Shown: positions 7,898 to 17,718 of the stretch, one piece after another
Layout of the letters: every line of letters begins with the position of its first letter
Numbering within the stretch: position 1 is the stretch's first letter
NCBI RefSeq assembly: GCF_003315615.1
Contig: NZ_PDCH01000007.1
Span: forward strand, 33,527-97,526
Length of the DNA: 64,000 bases
Direction of reading: 5' to 3'
Source: Bifidobacterium xylocopae
GTDB lineage: Bacteria > Actinomycetota > Actinomycetes > Actinomycetales > Bifidobacteriaceae
Notes under the pieces: model-generated
Told to the model about the DNA's origin: nothing
Databases searched by the model: none
Seen by the model: the letters and a program-made list of their open reading frames with translations, nothing else
Position numbers and translations under genes: made by a program

Positions 7898-9436
7898 ATG
7901 GTTGATACAACGAAAGGGTTGCGGTGTAGGGTGAGCGAACGAGCGGCTAACGGGACAAGGGTCGGACCAGTGACGGCGGCTGTCTTCATGTCGACCTTCA
8001 TGACGGCGGTGGAGGGAACGATAGTCTCCACGGCCATGCCCACAATCGTCTCCGACCTGCATGGCATGAGCATGATGAACTGGGTCTTCTCCATATACAT
8101 GCTCATGTGCGCGGTCACGACTCCCATATACGGCAAACTCTCCGATCGCTTCGGCCGTAAGCCACTGATCAACATAGGCCTGGCCGTCTTCGTGATCGGC
8201 TCCCTTCTATGCGGCCTGTCGCAGAGCATGATCCAACTCATTCTCTCACGAGTGGTGCAGGGACTTGGCGCCGGGGCCATCCAACCATTGACCTTCACCA
8301 TCCTGGCCGACATCTTCCCGATAGAGAAGCGGGCCAAGATGATCGGCTTCAACTCGTCGGCCTGGGGCGTGGCTTCGATTGTGGCCCCGCTCCTAGGCGG
8401 CTTCCTGGTCCAGCAGCTTTCCTGGCATTGGGTGTTTGCAGTGAATGTGCCGATCGGCCTGCTCGCCATCGTCCTGATCCAGCTCTTCCTCAAGGAGGAC
8501 ATCAAGGCCCAAGACCGGCCGGTCGACTATGCCGGCATAACCCTGCTCACCATCTGTCTCGTGGGGCTGATGCTGGGGCTGCAATACCTGGATGGAACGG
8601 CCGGCCCCTGGGCGTCCATCCTGCCGCTGGTCATCTGCGTCCTGGCATGCATCGGCCTGATCCGGATCGAGCGACGGCAGAGTGACCCCATTCTGCCCTT
8701 GCCCCTTTTCGGCAACCGCACCTTCATTGTCCAGAACATGGTTGTCCTGCTCATCTCGGGGTTCCTGATGGGCTTTGAGACCTACCTACCCATCCGCATG
8801 CAGTCCGTGCTGGGATTCAATCCCACACTCGGCGGGTTCGCGCTGACCCCCTCCTCGATCCTATGGTTGGTGGGCTCCTTCATGGCCGGAAAGCTGCTGA
8901 CCAGACGCCCACCGCATTGGATCACCAACCAGGCCCTGGGCTTCCTGATTGTAGGCTGCATCGCCAGTATCGTGGTGCCCATCCATACTTCATATTTCGT
9001 GTTTTTGCTGATCTCCGCCGTATTCGGCTACGGCTTCGGTCTATCAATCACGATAGGCACGATGACCTCGCAATCAGTGGTGGGTTCGGATCAGGTGGGC
9101 ATGGCCACGTCCTTCAACACCCTGGCCCGCAGCCTGGGGCAGACCCTGATGATCTCCGTGTTCGGCATCGTGATGAATGTGGTCATGGCGCGCGGAGTGG
9201 CAGGCACACCGGGACTGACCGCCACGATGATGGACCGGATGATCAACCCGGAGACCGCTGGCCAACTCCCGGCGCGGTTCCTGGAACCGGCCCGCGGCAT
9301 TGTCTACGACGGTCTGAGGGCCATCTTCATCGTCGGCCTGGTCATTCTCCTGGCCGGCCTGGCATTCAACCTCACCGATCGCAGGTCCAATCGTCTGCTC
9401 ACCCAGGCCACGCCTGAGCAAGTGGTCACGGACTAG
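7898..9436 (+). CDS. MFS multidrug exporter, DHA2 (EmrB/QacA) family
   Basis: A 512-residue integral membrane protein with about 14 hydrophobic helices, the DHA2 drug:H+ antiporter layout. Family motifs are visible: an acidic first-helix segment (TAVEGTIVSTAMPTIV), motif A in the loop after helix 2 (GKLSDRFGRKP), and a motif C-like stretch (SSAWGVASIVAPLLGG). Such proteins export cationic or amphipathic drugs using proton motive force; the substrate cannot be told from the sequence. It stands alone behind a non-coding region. Its TAG stop shares the palindrome CTAG with the stop of the convergent gene. No divergent regulator lies next to it. Confidence 0.9.
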   Translation: MVDTTKGLRCRVSERAANGTRVGPVTAAVFMSTFMTAVEGTIVSTAMPTIVSDLHGMSMMNWVFSIYMLMCAVTTPIYGKLSDRFGRKPLINIGLAVFVIGSLLCGLSQSMIQLILSRVVQGLGAGAIQPLTFTILADIFPIEKRAKMIGFNSSAWGVASIVAPLLGGFLVQQLSWHWVFAVNVPIGLLAIVLIQLFLKEDIKAQDRPVDYAGITLLTICLVGLMLGLQYLDGTAGPWASILPLVICVLACIGLIRIERRQSDPILPLPLFGNRTFIVQNMVVLLISGFLMGFETYLPIRMQSVLGFNPTLGGFALTPSSILWLVGSFMAGKLLTRRPPHWITNQALGFLIVGCIASIVVPIHTSYFVFLLISAVFGYGFGLSITIGTMTSQSVVGSDQVGMATSFNTLARSLGQTLMISVFGIVMNVVMARGVAGTPGLTATMMDRMINPETAGQLPARFLEPARGIVYDGLRAIFIVGLVILLAGLAFNLTDRRSNRLLTQATPEQVVTD

Positions 9437-9810
9437 GCCTGGGCTTCGTCCGCGGTGTCGTGCCCATCTCCGGCCTCGGCTGGTGGACCCGCCAGGGTCA
9501 CTGGCGTCCGGCGTTCGGCCCGGTCCTTCCGGTAGGCAACCACGGACTGGTTGAAGCTCAGATCCCGGTGCTGCATGCGGAAAGCCTTGAGGGCCTTGGG
9601 GTCGATCGGATCGTCATAGGGACCGTCCCGGTAGAGCTGCCGCCCGATCCTGTACTCATGGATGCAATAGGCCAGCCCCAACAGGGTGACCAGGATAATG
9701 AGCAGCACGCCCAAGGGCCGTTGATCGAAACGCTTGGCCATGGGTACGATCAGGGCATCCACCAGCAGGCCGATCCACATGACCGTGACCCCTTTGACAT
9801 TCGGCGACAT
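9433..9810 (-). CDS. small membrane protein of unknown function
   Basis: A 125-residue protein with two closely spaced hydrophobic segments (about residues 11-26 and 33-50), then a charged cytoplasmic-looking tail containing RMQHRDLSFNQSVVAYRKD and an Ala/Asp-rich end. No family was recognised. The start at 9810 has GGGAGG seven bases upstream. The last four bases overlap the MFS stop in the opposite direction, so the two genes converge with no room for a terminator. Function unknown. Confidence 0.75.
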   Translation of the reverse strand: MSPNVKGVTVMWIGLLVDALIVPMAKRFDQRPLGVLLIILVTLLGLAYCIHEYRIGRQLYRDGPYDDPIDPKALKAFRMQHRDLSFNQSVVAYRKDRAERRTPVTLAGPPAEAGDGHDTADEAQA

Positions 9811-10145
9811 GACCTGACCTCCCTTGGCGCTGGCCGCCCCCGGCCTCTTACCGGCAGGTTAGCAAGCTTGCCGGACGCAGGCCTGTGCCGTAGACTTTCG
9901 GTGACACTCCCTTACACGATATACAAGCACCCTCACGCTCCAGAAGCGTAGCGCCGTGGCGGAATCGAATGATTCGGCGGTGCTTGTTCTCGCTGCCTTA
10001 TTTCCTTCCTTGTTCCGCCTCCTTCGCAGTCGGCTACCGCCTACCAACAGTGCCGGACGGTTCATTCGACCTTCCATGCAGTCCCTGCCGCGGCATCAGC
10101 CTTCCGGACGGGCACCTCCCGGCGTCACCTCAGAGAAAGCACGAT
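9811..10145. other. 335-base divergent intergenic region
   Basis: It lies between the start of the small membrane protein (minus strand) and the methyltransferase (plus strand), so it must carry both promoters. A CCGGCA/TGCCGG inverted repeat occurs near 9850-9877. The reading frame of the methyltransferase stays open upstream to 9969, but that extension has no methyltransferase-like sequence and is not included in the gene. Confidence 0.5.
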
Positions 10146-11009
10146 ATGACCATGCATGACCACGCCGCAAACCTCAACCACGACTTAGCCGAGAACCGGG
10201 CCAACTGGGACGACCGGGCCGAAGTACACGCTCAGGGCGGCTACGGCGACCTCGCCGTCTTCGCGGCAGACCCCACCGCCATAACACCGGTCGTACAGCG
10301 GGACCTGGCGGTGCTCCGACCCCACCTGCCCGCAAGCGGTGTCGCAGGCCTGAGTCTGCTCCACATGCAGTGCCACATCGGCACCGACACCCTGAGCTGG
10401 CAGCGCCTGGGCGCTCTCGATGTGCATGGGCTGGACTTTTCGCCCAGATCCCTGGACCACGCCCGGGCCCTGGCCGCACAGGCAGACGCTCCCATCACCT
10501 ATGTGGAAGCCGACGCGCGTGCAGCCGACCAGGCACTACCGGGCAAGAGCTTCGACCTTATCGTCACTTCGGTAGGCACAATCACCTGGCTGCCGGACCT
10601 GGATGGCTGGGGCCGCTCTATCGCACACCTGCTGAATCCCGGCGGGGTCTTTATGATCAGGGACAACCACCCCCTGCTCTTCGCACTCGATGAGCAATCC
10701 CTGGCCATCAGCGGCGACTACCTCTCCGGCGGCGAGGACTCCTACGAGTCGGACGGCTCCTATACGCCGGGATCGGCCGGAAAAGTCCACCACACCAGCA
10801 ATCACAACTGGTCGCACGACTTCCAGGAGATGACATCGGTCTTGCTGGCCGCCGGACTGAGCATAGAGGCGTTGGGCGAGCACCCGGAAGTGGACTGGCC
10901 GGCCCTGCCGGAGCTGGTGCACGACGAAAAGGAAGACGTGTGGAGGCTGCCTCAGGGCCGGCCACGCATACCGCTGACCTTCTCCATAGTGGCCCGCAAG
11001 CCGCGGTAG
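10146..11009 (+). CDS. class I SAM-dependent methyltransferase
   Basis: A 287-residue protein with the Rossmann-type SAM fold. Motif I reads LLHMQCHIGTDTLSW, followed by HGLDFSPRSLDHARALA, and motif IV-V contains FDLIVTSVGTITWLPDL. The spacing is as in small-molecule methyltransferases of the UbiE/Tam type; the acceptor is unknown. The ATG at 10146 (weak SD AGAGAAAG) is chosen because conserved sequence begins there. The next gene, uppP, faces the other way, and the terminator between them points toward this gene, so methyltransferase transcripts probably end nearby too. Confidence 0.82.
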   Translation: MTMHDHAANLNHDLAENRANWDDRAEVHAQGGYGDLAVFAADPTAITPVVQRDLAVLRPHLPASGVAGLSLLHMQCHIGTDTLSWQRLGALDVHGLDFSPRSLDHARALAAQADAPITYVEADARAADQALPGKSFDLIVTSVGTITWLPDLDGWGRSIAHLLNPGGVFMIRDNHPLLFALDEQSLAISGDYLSGGEDSYESDGSYTPGSAGKVHHTSNHNWSHDFQEMTSVLLAAGLSIEALGEHPEVDWPALPELVHDEKEDVWRLPQGRPRIPLTFSIVARKPR

Positions 11010-11028
11010 GCACGGATCACAGCATACA

Positions 11029-11062
11029 AAACCCCGCTTCCTCATAGTGGGAATGACGGGGT
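11029..11062 (-). terminator. intrinsic terminator of uppP
   Basis: On the minus strand a CCCCG/CGGGG stem, extended by TTCCC/GGGAA-type pairs, is followed at once by TTTTG, which fits a Rho-independent terminator 22 bases after the uppP stop. On the plus strand the hairpin has A before it and no T-run after it, so the main direction is minus. Confidence 0.75.
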
Positions 11063-11083
11063 GTGCGCTTGCCGGAAGAGCTG

Positions 11084-11959
11084 TCAGGCCGCTGCGGCGG
11101 TGCCTACGGCGGGGATTACACCGGCCAGGAGGAGGATGGCGACCAGGATGGCCAGACCGATTCGGTAGACGACGAAAGCGCGGTAGGAGAACATGGAGAC
11201 GATCTTGAGGAAGGCGATGATGACCAGGTAGCCAACGACGAAGGATACGATAGTGGCGCAGATGGTTGCCCCCCAACCGGGGAAGTTGGCATCGGCGTTA
11301 ATGTCCTTAAGGGACTTGAGGGTCTCCAGGATGCCGGCCCCGAAGACCGCGGGGATGGCCATCAGGAATGAGACGCGGGCCGCAGCTTCCCGCGTATAGC
11401 CCAGGGCACGGCCGAAAGTCATGGTGCCGCCGGAGCGGGAAACGCCGGGAATCAAGGCGAGCATCTGCCCTATGCCGAATAGGGCAGCGTCCTTGGCCGT
11501 CATCTGTTCGATTGTCTTGTTCTGTTTGCTGTGACGATCGAAATAATCCAGGAGGAGGCCGAAGAGAATAAGGACCACCACCGTGATCCACAGGTTGCGT
11601 AGATTTGTCTCAATCGACTTCTGGAACAGCAGGCCGGCGATGACGATGGGAACGGTACCGATGATGATGTACCAGCCCATGGCGGCGTCACGGTCTTCCG
11701 AGCCCATACGCTCATGCCATCCCCGGCCATCCTTGCCTGTCAGACAGCCGAACCAGTGGGTCAGGATGCGTGCGATGTCGCGACGGAAGTAGAGCAGGAC
11801 CGCGAATTCGGTGCCAAATTGGATGATGGCCGTGAACGCGGCCCCAGGATCGCGCCCCATAAGGGCTCCGACGATGCGGATGTGAGCGCTTGAGGATACC
11901 GGAAAGTACTCGGTCAGAGCCTGGACGAGGCCGAATAGTATCGCTTGGAAAAAGTTCAT
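11084..11959 (-). CDS. uppP: undecaprenyl-diphosphatase (BacA type)
   Basis: A 291-residue polytopic membrane enzyme that dephosphorylates undecaprenyl diphosphate, returning the lipid carrier to peptidoglycan and wall polymer synthesis and giving bacitracin resistance. Both signature regions are present: ALTEYFPVSSSAH near residue 20 and PGVSRSGGTMTFGR in the middle. The ATG at 11959 has GAGGGG just upstream; the frame stays open for 15 codons further but without family-like sequence. Monocistronic, with its own terminator. Confidence 0.94.
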   Translation of the reverse strand: MNFFQAILFGLVQALTEYFPVSSSAHIRIVGALMGRDPGAAFTAIIQFGTEFAVLLYFRRDIARILTHWFGCLTGKDGRGWHERMGSEDRDAAMGWYIIIGTVPIVIAGLLFQKSIETNLRNLWITVVVLILFGLLLDYFDRHSKQNKTIEQMTAKDAALFGIGQMLALIPGVSRSGGTMTFGRALGYTREAAARVSFLMAIPAVFGAGILETLKSLKDINADANFPGWGATICATIVSFVVGYLVIIAFLKIVSMFSYRAFVVYRIGLAILVAILLLAGVIPAVGTAAAA

Positions 11960-12080
11960 GGACCCCTCACATGCATGGCGGACGGAAGATGCGCCGAAGG
12001 CCAAGCATAGCCAACCGTATGGTCAACCCGGGTCCAATGCCGACGATGTCTCGCAGAATGCCCACAATGGGGGTGTCACC

Positions 12081-12896
12081 ATGGAACTGGAGGAGGCGCT
12101 CATGGCGGTTGCATACAGGAAGTCACGGGGCGGGAGTCCGGATGGGTTCTTCGAATGCGAAGGCAGGGGGCTTGAATGGCTCGGGAAGGCCCAGACCCAA
12201 GGTGGACCGCGCGTGGTTGAAGTAATTGACTGGGGGGCGGATTACCTGGACATCGAACGGGTCGAGAGCACGGCTCCCACCCCTGGTGCGGCCTACCGCT
12301 TCGGCGCCCAACTCGCCCATATGCACGAAGCAGGAGCCGGCCACTTCGGTTCCGGGCCGGACGGCTATGACGGCACCTGCTACTTTGGCCCACTGCAGGA
12401 CCCTGTACCCATGGATACCGGCGATTGGAGTGATCCCGCCACATACTTGGCCGAAGGCAGGCTCAGGCCGATGGTGCGGATGGGAATCGCGCGAGGGAGT
12501 CTCAACCGCTCGGACATGGACCTGACCGAGCGAGTGATCGAGGCCCTCCCGCAGTTGCTGGGCCCGGCGGCGGACGACCATCCGGCCCGCCTGCACGGTG
12601 ATCTGTGGTCGGGTAATGTGATGTGGTCCGCCGACCGTGGTCGGACCGAGGCCGTCCTCATCGACCCCGCTGCCCATGGCGGCCACCGGGAGGAGGACCT
12701 GGCCATGCTCCACTTGTTCGGCATGCCCTACCTCAGCCAGATAGAGGACGGCTACCAGTCCGTCCATCCACTTGCACAGGGCTGGCGGGATCGTTACACA
12801 CTCTGGCAGCTGTACCCGATCGCAGGGCACTGCGTCTTCTTCGGCGGCGGCTACGTCAGCGAGTACCGGTCCATGTGCCGATCACTGCTGGAGTGA
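12081..12896 (+). CDS. fructosamine kinase family protein
   Basis: A 271-residue protein of the fructosamine-3-kinase/kinase-related family, which phosphorylates ketoamine sugars on glycated amines so that the adduct falls off. The phosphotransferase core is visible: HGDLWSGN (catalytic Asp and Asn) at about residue 172 and LIDPAAHGGHREEDLAM (metal-binding Asp) about 25 residues later. It is slightly shorter at the N-terminus than the human enzyme. The ATG at 12081 follows a GGGGGTG stretch. It runs divergently from uppP and converges on dnaJ across a long perfect hairpin. The substrate is inferred from the family. Confidence 0.85.
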   Translation: MELEEALMAVAYRKSRGGSPDGFFECEGRGLEWLGKAQTQGGPRVVEVIDWGADYLDIERVESTAPTPGAAYRFGAQLAHMHEAGAGHFGSGPDGYDGTCYFGPLQDPVPMDTGDWSDPATYLAEGRLRPMVRMGIARGSLNRSDMDLTERVIEALPQLLGPAADDHPARLHGDLWSGNVMWSADRGRTEAVLIDPAAHGGHREEDLAMLHLFGMPYLSQIEDGYQSVHPLAQGWRDRYTLWQLYPIAGHCVFFGGGYVSEYRSMCRSLLE

Positions 12897-12912
12897 TAGG
12901 TCTAGGGAGATT

Positions 12913-12964
12913 GGGAAGGGGTCTTGGATCCGGTTTGCGATGACCGGATCCAAGACCCCTTCCC
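12913..12964. terminator. 22-bp perfect inverted repeat between convergent genes, probable bidirectional terminator
   Basis: Arms 12913-12934 and 12943-12964 are exact reverse complements, separated by the 8-base loop TTGCGATG. It sits 16 bases after the fructosamine kinase stop and 14 bases after the dnaJ stop. Neither side has a T-run, so it is not a textbook intrinsic terminator; it may act by blocking exonucleases or by Rho-dependent release. Confidence 0.7.
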
Positions 12965-12978
12965 TCCAGAGGGCAGAC

Positions 12979-14112
12979 TCAGCTGAACATGCCTTTGAGT
13001 TTGCCGAAAAGTCCCTTTCTGCCCCCACTGACGAGGGGTTTGGACGACTGAGCCAGCTCCTGACGACCGGAGTCATGGCTGTCGGCGAACCGGCGGATCA
13101 GTTCGTCCTCCTGCTCGCTCAGCTTGGTGGGAATAGAAACCAGGACATGAACAAGGATGTCACCGCGTTCCTGGGTACCCATACGTGTGACTCCCAGGCC
13201 CTTCAGGTCAACGACGTCCCCAGGCTGGCAACCGGCCGGCACTTCCACCTGCTGCGGTCCATCGAAGGTCTCCAGCTGGGCTTCATGCCCAAGGACAGCC
13301 CAGGTCATGGGTATGTTGATCCAGCAGTGGAGGTCGTCGCCGTCCCTGGTATAGAGTTCGTCGGGTTTGATGCTCACGTCTATATACAGGTCGCCGGCGG
13401 CACCGCCGCCTTCGCCGACCTCGCCCTGGGAACCGAGGCGCAGACGGGCTCCGTCTCCTATGCCTGCGGGAATGGTGACCCCCACGTCCCTGCGGACCCG
13501 GACACGACCGTGCCCCTGGCATTCGGGGCATGGGTGCTCGATGATGCTGCCATGGCCCTCACAGCGCTCGCAGGGGGCCGTCGTCATCATCTGCCCAAGA
13601 AGCGTACGCGCCACCTTCTGCACGAACCCACGGCCTTGGCAGACCGGGCAGGTGACAGGCTGCTCACCGTGCTCGGCCCCTGAACCGCCACAGGTCTGAC
13701 ACAGGCCGAAGGTGCTGATCCGGGCGTGGGCGGTGCCGCCGAAGACCGCCGTCTTGAGGTCGATGGAGACGTCCGCCAGAGCGTCCCTTCCGGGTTGGGT
13801 CCGGGGTATGGGCCCCTGGGATGCGCCGCCGAAGCCGGAACCGAAGAACTGCCCGAAGATGTCCCCCATGTCGAAGCCCGATCCGCCGGCTGAGGCCGCC
13901 GGGTCGTTGGGGTCCACACCCGCGTCGTACATCCGTTTCTTCTCGGGGTCCGAGAGCACCTCGTAGGCGGAATTGACCTCCTTGAACTTGTCTTCGAACT
14001 CGGGGCCGGCGATGTCCGGGTGGTACTTGCGGCTCATCTTGCGGTAGGCCTTCTTGATCTCCGCTTCGCTTGCACCGCGGCTGACGCCCAATACCTCGTA
14101 ATAATCTGCCAA
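12979..14112 (-). CDS. dnaJ: chaperone protein DnaJ (with zinc-finger domain)
   Basis: A 377-residue type I DnaJ co-chaperone that stimulates DnaK ATPase and holds unfolded clients. The J domain has HPD at residues 31-33. A Gly-rich segment follows, then four CxxCxGxG zinc motifs between about residues 139 and 205 ([32 protein letters not shown]), then the C-terminal substrate domains. The start is TTG at 14112, with AAGGA seven bases before it; an upstream ATG is out of frame. It lies 92 bases downstream of hrcA, the usual HrcA-DnaJ pairing; dnaK and grpE are not next to it, so this is likely the second DnaJ of the genome. Confidence 0.95.
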   Translation of the reverse strand: MADYYEVLGVSRGASEAEIKKAYRKMSRKYHPDIAGPEFEDKFKEVNSAYEVLSDPEKKRMYDAGVDPNDPAASAGGSGFDMGDIFGQFFGSGFGGASQGPIPRTQPGRDALADVSIDLKTAVFGGTAHARISTFGLCQTCGGSGAEHGEQPVTCPVCQGRGFVQKVARTLLGQMMTTAPCERCEGHGSIIEHPCPECQGHGRVRVRRDVGVTIPAGIGDGARLRLGSQGEVGEGGGAAGDLYIDVSIKPDELYTRDGDDLHCWINIPMTWAVLGHEAQLETFDGPQQVEVPAGCQPGDVVDLKGLGVTRMGTQERGDILVHVLVSIPTKLSEQEDELIRRFADSHDSGRQELAQSSKPLVSGGRKGLFGKLKGMFS

Positions 14113-14204
14113 CGATCATTCCTTTTGCTGTCCTGGGATAACCCTGCCATTGTGCCATGGGGACCGGTCAGTCGGGGCTGTGCCCAACCGGTCCGGGACA
14201 CGTA

Positions 14205-15296
14205 TCAGCCGTCCTCGTCCCCCTCTGGGGCCAGAAAGGTGGTCAGGTAGGCGGCCACTGCTTTGACCGCGCTCATAGTGGTCTGGTAATCCATATGGGT
14301 AGGGCCGATGGACCCCACGAAGGCGATTGGGCCATCGTCATCCCCTCCCCCGTCGCGGCCCGCCTCCCCTTGGGCATGGCCGTAGCCGCTGGTCACCACC
14401 GAGGCATGCAAGAGACCGGGCGTCCCCGTCTCCTTGCCGATGGCCACCGATACTCCGCCATTGGTCTGTGACAATTCACTTTGTGCGCTCATCAGGCGCA
14501 TGAGGATGACCTGCTCCTCCAGAGCGTCCAGCAAGGGGGCCAGCTCGGCAACGGTGAGGGCCTTACGATGGGTCAGTTGCGAACGGCCGGCCATGTGGAG
14601 CGCGGAGGATTCCTCCTCGTCCGCCATGTCGGCGAATACCTGCGACAGTCCGCGCAGCAAACGGGAACCTGCCGACGGGCCGGATTGCCCTGATTCGGCC
14701 TGCAGCCGATCGGCCGCTTTCGATAGGGACAGCCCCTGACATTGCCGGTTCAGGGTTTCCGACAGCCCACCCAGTTGGCTTTCGTCGCACTCCTGCTCCG
14801 GACCTAGTGGCAGGGTGTGCTGCGCCACCCGTCCGGTGTCGGTGATCACAACAACCAAAAGGGCATGACCGGACAGCCCAATCAGTTCCAAGCGACGCAG
14901 ACGTGACTTGGCCAGCGAAGGCGAGGCGACCACGGCGACCTGTCCGGTAATCTGCGCCAGCAGGCGTGCGGCCCTCTGGAGGGTCTCATCCAAATCGGCC
15001 GATCCTGAAAGAAAGGTGTCGATGGCTTTGCGCTGGGTGGGGCTCAGCGGCACCAACCTGGCCAGCCTGTCCACGAAATAGCGGTAGCCCTTCTGCGTGG
15101 GCACACGACCGGCCGAGGTGTGCGGCTGTATCAGATAACCTTCGTCCTCCAGCGCCGCCATGTCGTTGCGGACGGTGGCCGAGCTCACACCCAACCGGTG
15201 GTCCTTGGCCACAGCGCCGGACCCGACAGGTTCCTGCGAACGTATATAGTCCTCCACCACCGCCCTCAGCACCAGCATCCGTCTGTTCGTAGCCAT
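14205..15296 (-). CDS. hrcA: heat-inducible transcription repressor HrcA
   Basis: A 363-residue repressor with an N-terminal winged helix (SSATVRNDMAALEDEGYL at about residues 38-55), followed by PHTSAGRVPTQKGYRYFVD and the GAF-like inserted domain. HrcA represses chaperone genes by binding CIRCE (TTAGCACTC-N9-GAGTGCTAA), with activity tuned by GroEL. The start at 15296 has AGGAGGAGCG in front. No CIRCE copy was found upstream of hrcA or dnaJ here, so its targets probably lie elsewhere, such as groES/groEL. Confidence 0.95.
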   Translation of the reverse strand: MATNRRMLVLRAVVEDYIRSQEPVGSGAVAKDHRLGVSSATVRNDMAALEDEGYLIQPHTSAGRVPTQKGYRYFVDRLARLVPLSPTQRKAIDTFLSGSADLDETLQRAARLLAQITGQVAVVASPSLAKSRLRRLELIGLSGHALLVVVITDTGRVAQHTLPLGPEQECDESQLGGLSETLNRQCQGLSLSKAADRLQAESGQSGPSAGSRLLRGLSQVFADMADEEESSALHMAGRSQLTHRKALTVAELAPLLDALEEQVILMRLMSAQSELSQTNGGVSVAIGKETGTPGLLHASVVTSGYGHAQGEAGRDGGGDDDGPIAFVGSIGPTHMDYQTTMSAVKAVAAYLTTFLAPEGDEDG

Positions 15297-15544
15297 CGCT
15301 CCTCCTCACCATCCCCTGCGCCGCCTGGCGAGGAGAGGACTCCGGTCCCATTCTATTGGTGGTCGGGCCATAGGAGCGATGCACCTTCGCGCGGGGCTGA
15401 GAACCGCCCTGACCACCCTCCTGGAGCACCTTACAGTGTCGGCTCAGGAGGATAGCATGTAAACTGTAATGCCAAGGTAAACGAACATTTTCGGCACAAG
15501 TCGGAACATGTCGACCTACCAATTGGAAGGAAAGTTGATCATAT

Positions 15545-17647
15545 ATGACCGATTTTACGTGGACTGACCTGGACAAGCGTGCCGTCGACATGGCCAAGGT
15601 CCTGTCAGCCGATGCGGTGGAGAAGGCGGGCTCCGGTCACCCTGGTTCACCCATCTCGCTGGCGCCGATCGCCTACACCCTTTACCAGCACTTCATCAAG
15701 CACGATCCCAACGACCCCGACTGGGCAGGTCGTGATCGCTTCATCCTCTCCGGCGGGCATGCCTCGCTCACCCAATATGTTCAGCTCTTCTTCTCCGGCT
15801 ATGGCCTGACCTTGGACGACCTGAAGCGCTTCCGCACGGCCGGCACCCGCACCCCCGGACACCCGGAGTACGGCCTGACCCCCGGCATTGAGATGACCAC
15901 CGGCCCCCTGGGTCAGGGTCTGGCCTCCGCCGTCGGGTTCGCCTATGGACAACGTTTCGAACGTGGGCTGCTTGACCCGCAGGCACCGGCCGGGCAGTCA
16001 CCCTTCGACCACAAGGTCTGGGTCATCTGCGGGGAAGGGGACCTGGAGGAGGGCGTCTCCTCCGAGGCGAGCTCACTGGCCGGCGGGCAAAGGCTCGGAA
16101 ACCTGACCGTCATCTTCGACGCCAACCACATTCAGATTGAAGGTGACACCAGGATCGCCTTCGGCGAAGACATACTCAAACGCTATGAATCCTATGGCTG
16201 GTACACCGACGAGTTCTCCTTCATCCAGCCTGACGGCTCCTACAAGGAGGACGTCGAAGGCTTCGCAGCTGTCCTGGAGAAGGCGGAGCAGGTCACCGAC
16301 CGCCCCAAGTTCATCAAGGTGGACACACTGATGGCTTGGCCCACCCCCGGCAAGACAAACGACCCCTCGGCCCATGGCTCCGCCCTCGGCGCCGAAGCCG
16401 TCGCAGGTCTCAAGAAGGAGCTGGGGTACGACCCGGACGAGACCTTCCACATCGATGAAGAGGCGCTGGCACACGCGCGAGAGGTCGCCCAGCGCGGTCT
16501 GGCCGCCCACAAGGACTGGGATGAGCGTTTCCAGGCCTGGCGCAAGGCCAACCCCGACAAGGCGGCCCTTTATGACCGCATCCATGCCGGTAAGCTGCCC
16601 GAAGGCTTCGACAAGGCCATCGACCAGGCCATCGCCTCATTCGAGACCGGCTCCAAGCTGGCCACGCGAAAGGCATCCGGTGCCGTGCTGAACGCCATCG
16701 CCGAGGTCATGCCCGAGCTCTGGGGCGGTTCGGCCGACCTGGGCGGGTCCAACAACACCAACATCAAGGGCGCCGCCTCCTTCGATCCAGCTGATATGGC
16801 GACCAAGCAATGGCCGCAGGCCAACCCCTATGGCCGCCAGCTCCACTTCGGTGTGCGCGAGTTCGCCATGGGGGCCATAACCAACGGCATCCTGCTGGGC
16901 AGTGATACCCGCCCCTTCAATGGCACTTTCTTCCAGTTCTCTGATTATGAGCGCCCGGCTGTGCGTTTGGCGGCGCTGATGGACATCCCCAACCTCTACG
17001 TCTGGACCCACGATTCCGTGGCTTTGGGTGAGGACGGACCGACCCACCAGCCGATCGAGCACCTGGCCGCCATTCGTGCGATACCGCAGATGGAGGTCGT
17101 GCGCCCCGCCGATGCCTTCGAGACCGCAGAGGCCTACCGCGCCTTCTTTGAGAAGGGCAACTCGCATCCCACTGCCATGATCCTGACCCGCCAAGGTGTC
17201 CCGACCCTGGCCGAGACCCAGGCGAAGGCGGCAGAAGGTGTGCGCAAGGGTGCTTATGTGCTCCTGGACACCGATGGCCAACCCGATGTGCTGATCATGG
17301 CCACCGGCTCCGAGGTACAGCATGCCGTCAGCGCAGCCAGGACCCTGGCCGGCGAGGGGATCAAAGCCCGCGTCATCTCCGTACCGTCCCTGGACTGGTT
17401 CGAGGAGCAGGACCCGGAGTATCGGGAAGCCATCCTGCCTGCATCGGTCAAGGCACGAGTTTCCGTCGAAGCCGGCCTGGCCCTGCCCTGGTACAAGTAC
17501 CTCGGTTCCTACGGCAGGCCTGTCTCCATCGAGCAGTTCGGCCTTCAGGGTTCGGGCGACGAAAATATGCGTGACCTCGGCATCACACCCGAGCATGTCA
17601 TAGAAGCCGCCAAAGCTTCCATCGAAGCGGTCGAGGCCGCTCGCTGA
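15545..17647 (+). CDS. tkt: transketolase
   Basis: A 700-residue thiamine diphosphate enzyme that moves two-carbon units between sugar phosphates. The N-terminal region has GHPGSPISLAPIAYTLY and the cofactor motif VICGEGDLEEGVSSEA; the central pyrimidine domain and C-terminal domain are intact. The start has AAGGAAAG upstream. Transaldolase follows after 71 bases, giving a non-oxidative pentose phosphate unit. In bifidobacteria these enzymes make the xylulose-5-phosphate and erythrose-4-phosphate that feed the phosphoketolase (bifid) shunt; that role is inferred from the likely genus. Confidence 0.97.
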   Translation: MTDFTWTDLDKRAVDMAKVLSADAVEKAGSGHPGSPISLAPIAYTLYQHFIKHDPNDPDWAGRDRFILSGGHASLTQYVQLFFSGYGLTLDDLKRFRTAGTRTPGHPEYGLTPGIEMTTGPLGQGLASAVGFAYGQRFERGLLDPQAPAGQSPFDHKVWVICGEGDLEEGVSSEASSLAGGQRLGNLTVIFDANHIQIEGDTRIAFGEDILKRYESYGWYTDEFSFIQPDGSYKEDVEGFAAVLEKAEQVTDRPKFIKVDTLMAWPTPGKTNDPSAHGSALGAEAVAGLKKELGYDPDETFHIDEEALAHAREVAQRGLAAHKDWDERFQAWRKANPDKAALYDRIHAGKLPEGFDKAIDQAIASFETGSKLATRKASGAVLNAIAEVMPELWGGSADLGGSNNTNIKGAASFDPADMATKQWPQANPYGRQLHFGVREFAMGAITNGILLGSDTRPFNGTFFQFSDYERPAVRLAALMDIPNLYVWTHDSVALGEDGPTHQPIEHLAAIRAIPQMEVVRPADAFETAEAYRAFFEKGNSHPTAMILTRQGVPTLAETQAKAAEGVRKGAYVLLDTDGQPDVLIMATGSEVQHAVSAARTLAGEGIKARVISVPSLDWFEEQDPEYREAILPASVKARVSVEAGLALPWYKYLGSYGRPVSIEQFGLQGSGDENMRDLGITPEHVIEAAKASIEAVEAAR

Positions 17648-17674
17648 GCCAACTGAAAAGCCGCATCAACCGTT

Positions 17675-17696
17675 CCCCACCGGTACTTCGGTGGGG
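17675..17696. repeat. hairpin between tkt and tal
   Basis: Eight-base arms CCCCACCG and CGGTGGGG enclose a 6-base loop. It lies 27 bases after the tkt stop and 22 bases before the tal start, with no T-run behind it, so it is more likely an mRNA stability or partial-stop element than a full terminator. Confidence 0.6.
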
Positions 17697-17718
17697 GCGC
17701 AATAAGGAGAAACACAAT

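Noticed and set aside
9969..10145. Upstream extension of the methyltransferase frame
   Set aside because: The extra 59 residues show no similarity to the family, and the ATG at 10146 fits where conserved sequence begins.
14113..15540. CIRCE operator expected around hrcA and dnaJ
   Set aside because: No TTAGCACTC-N9-GAGTGCTAA or near match was found in the gap before dnaJ or upstream of hrcA.
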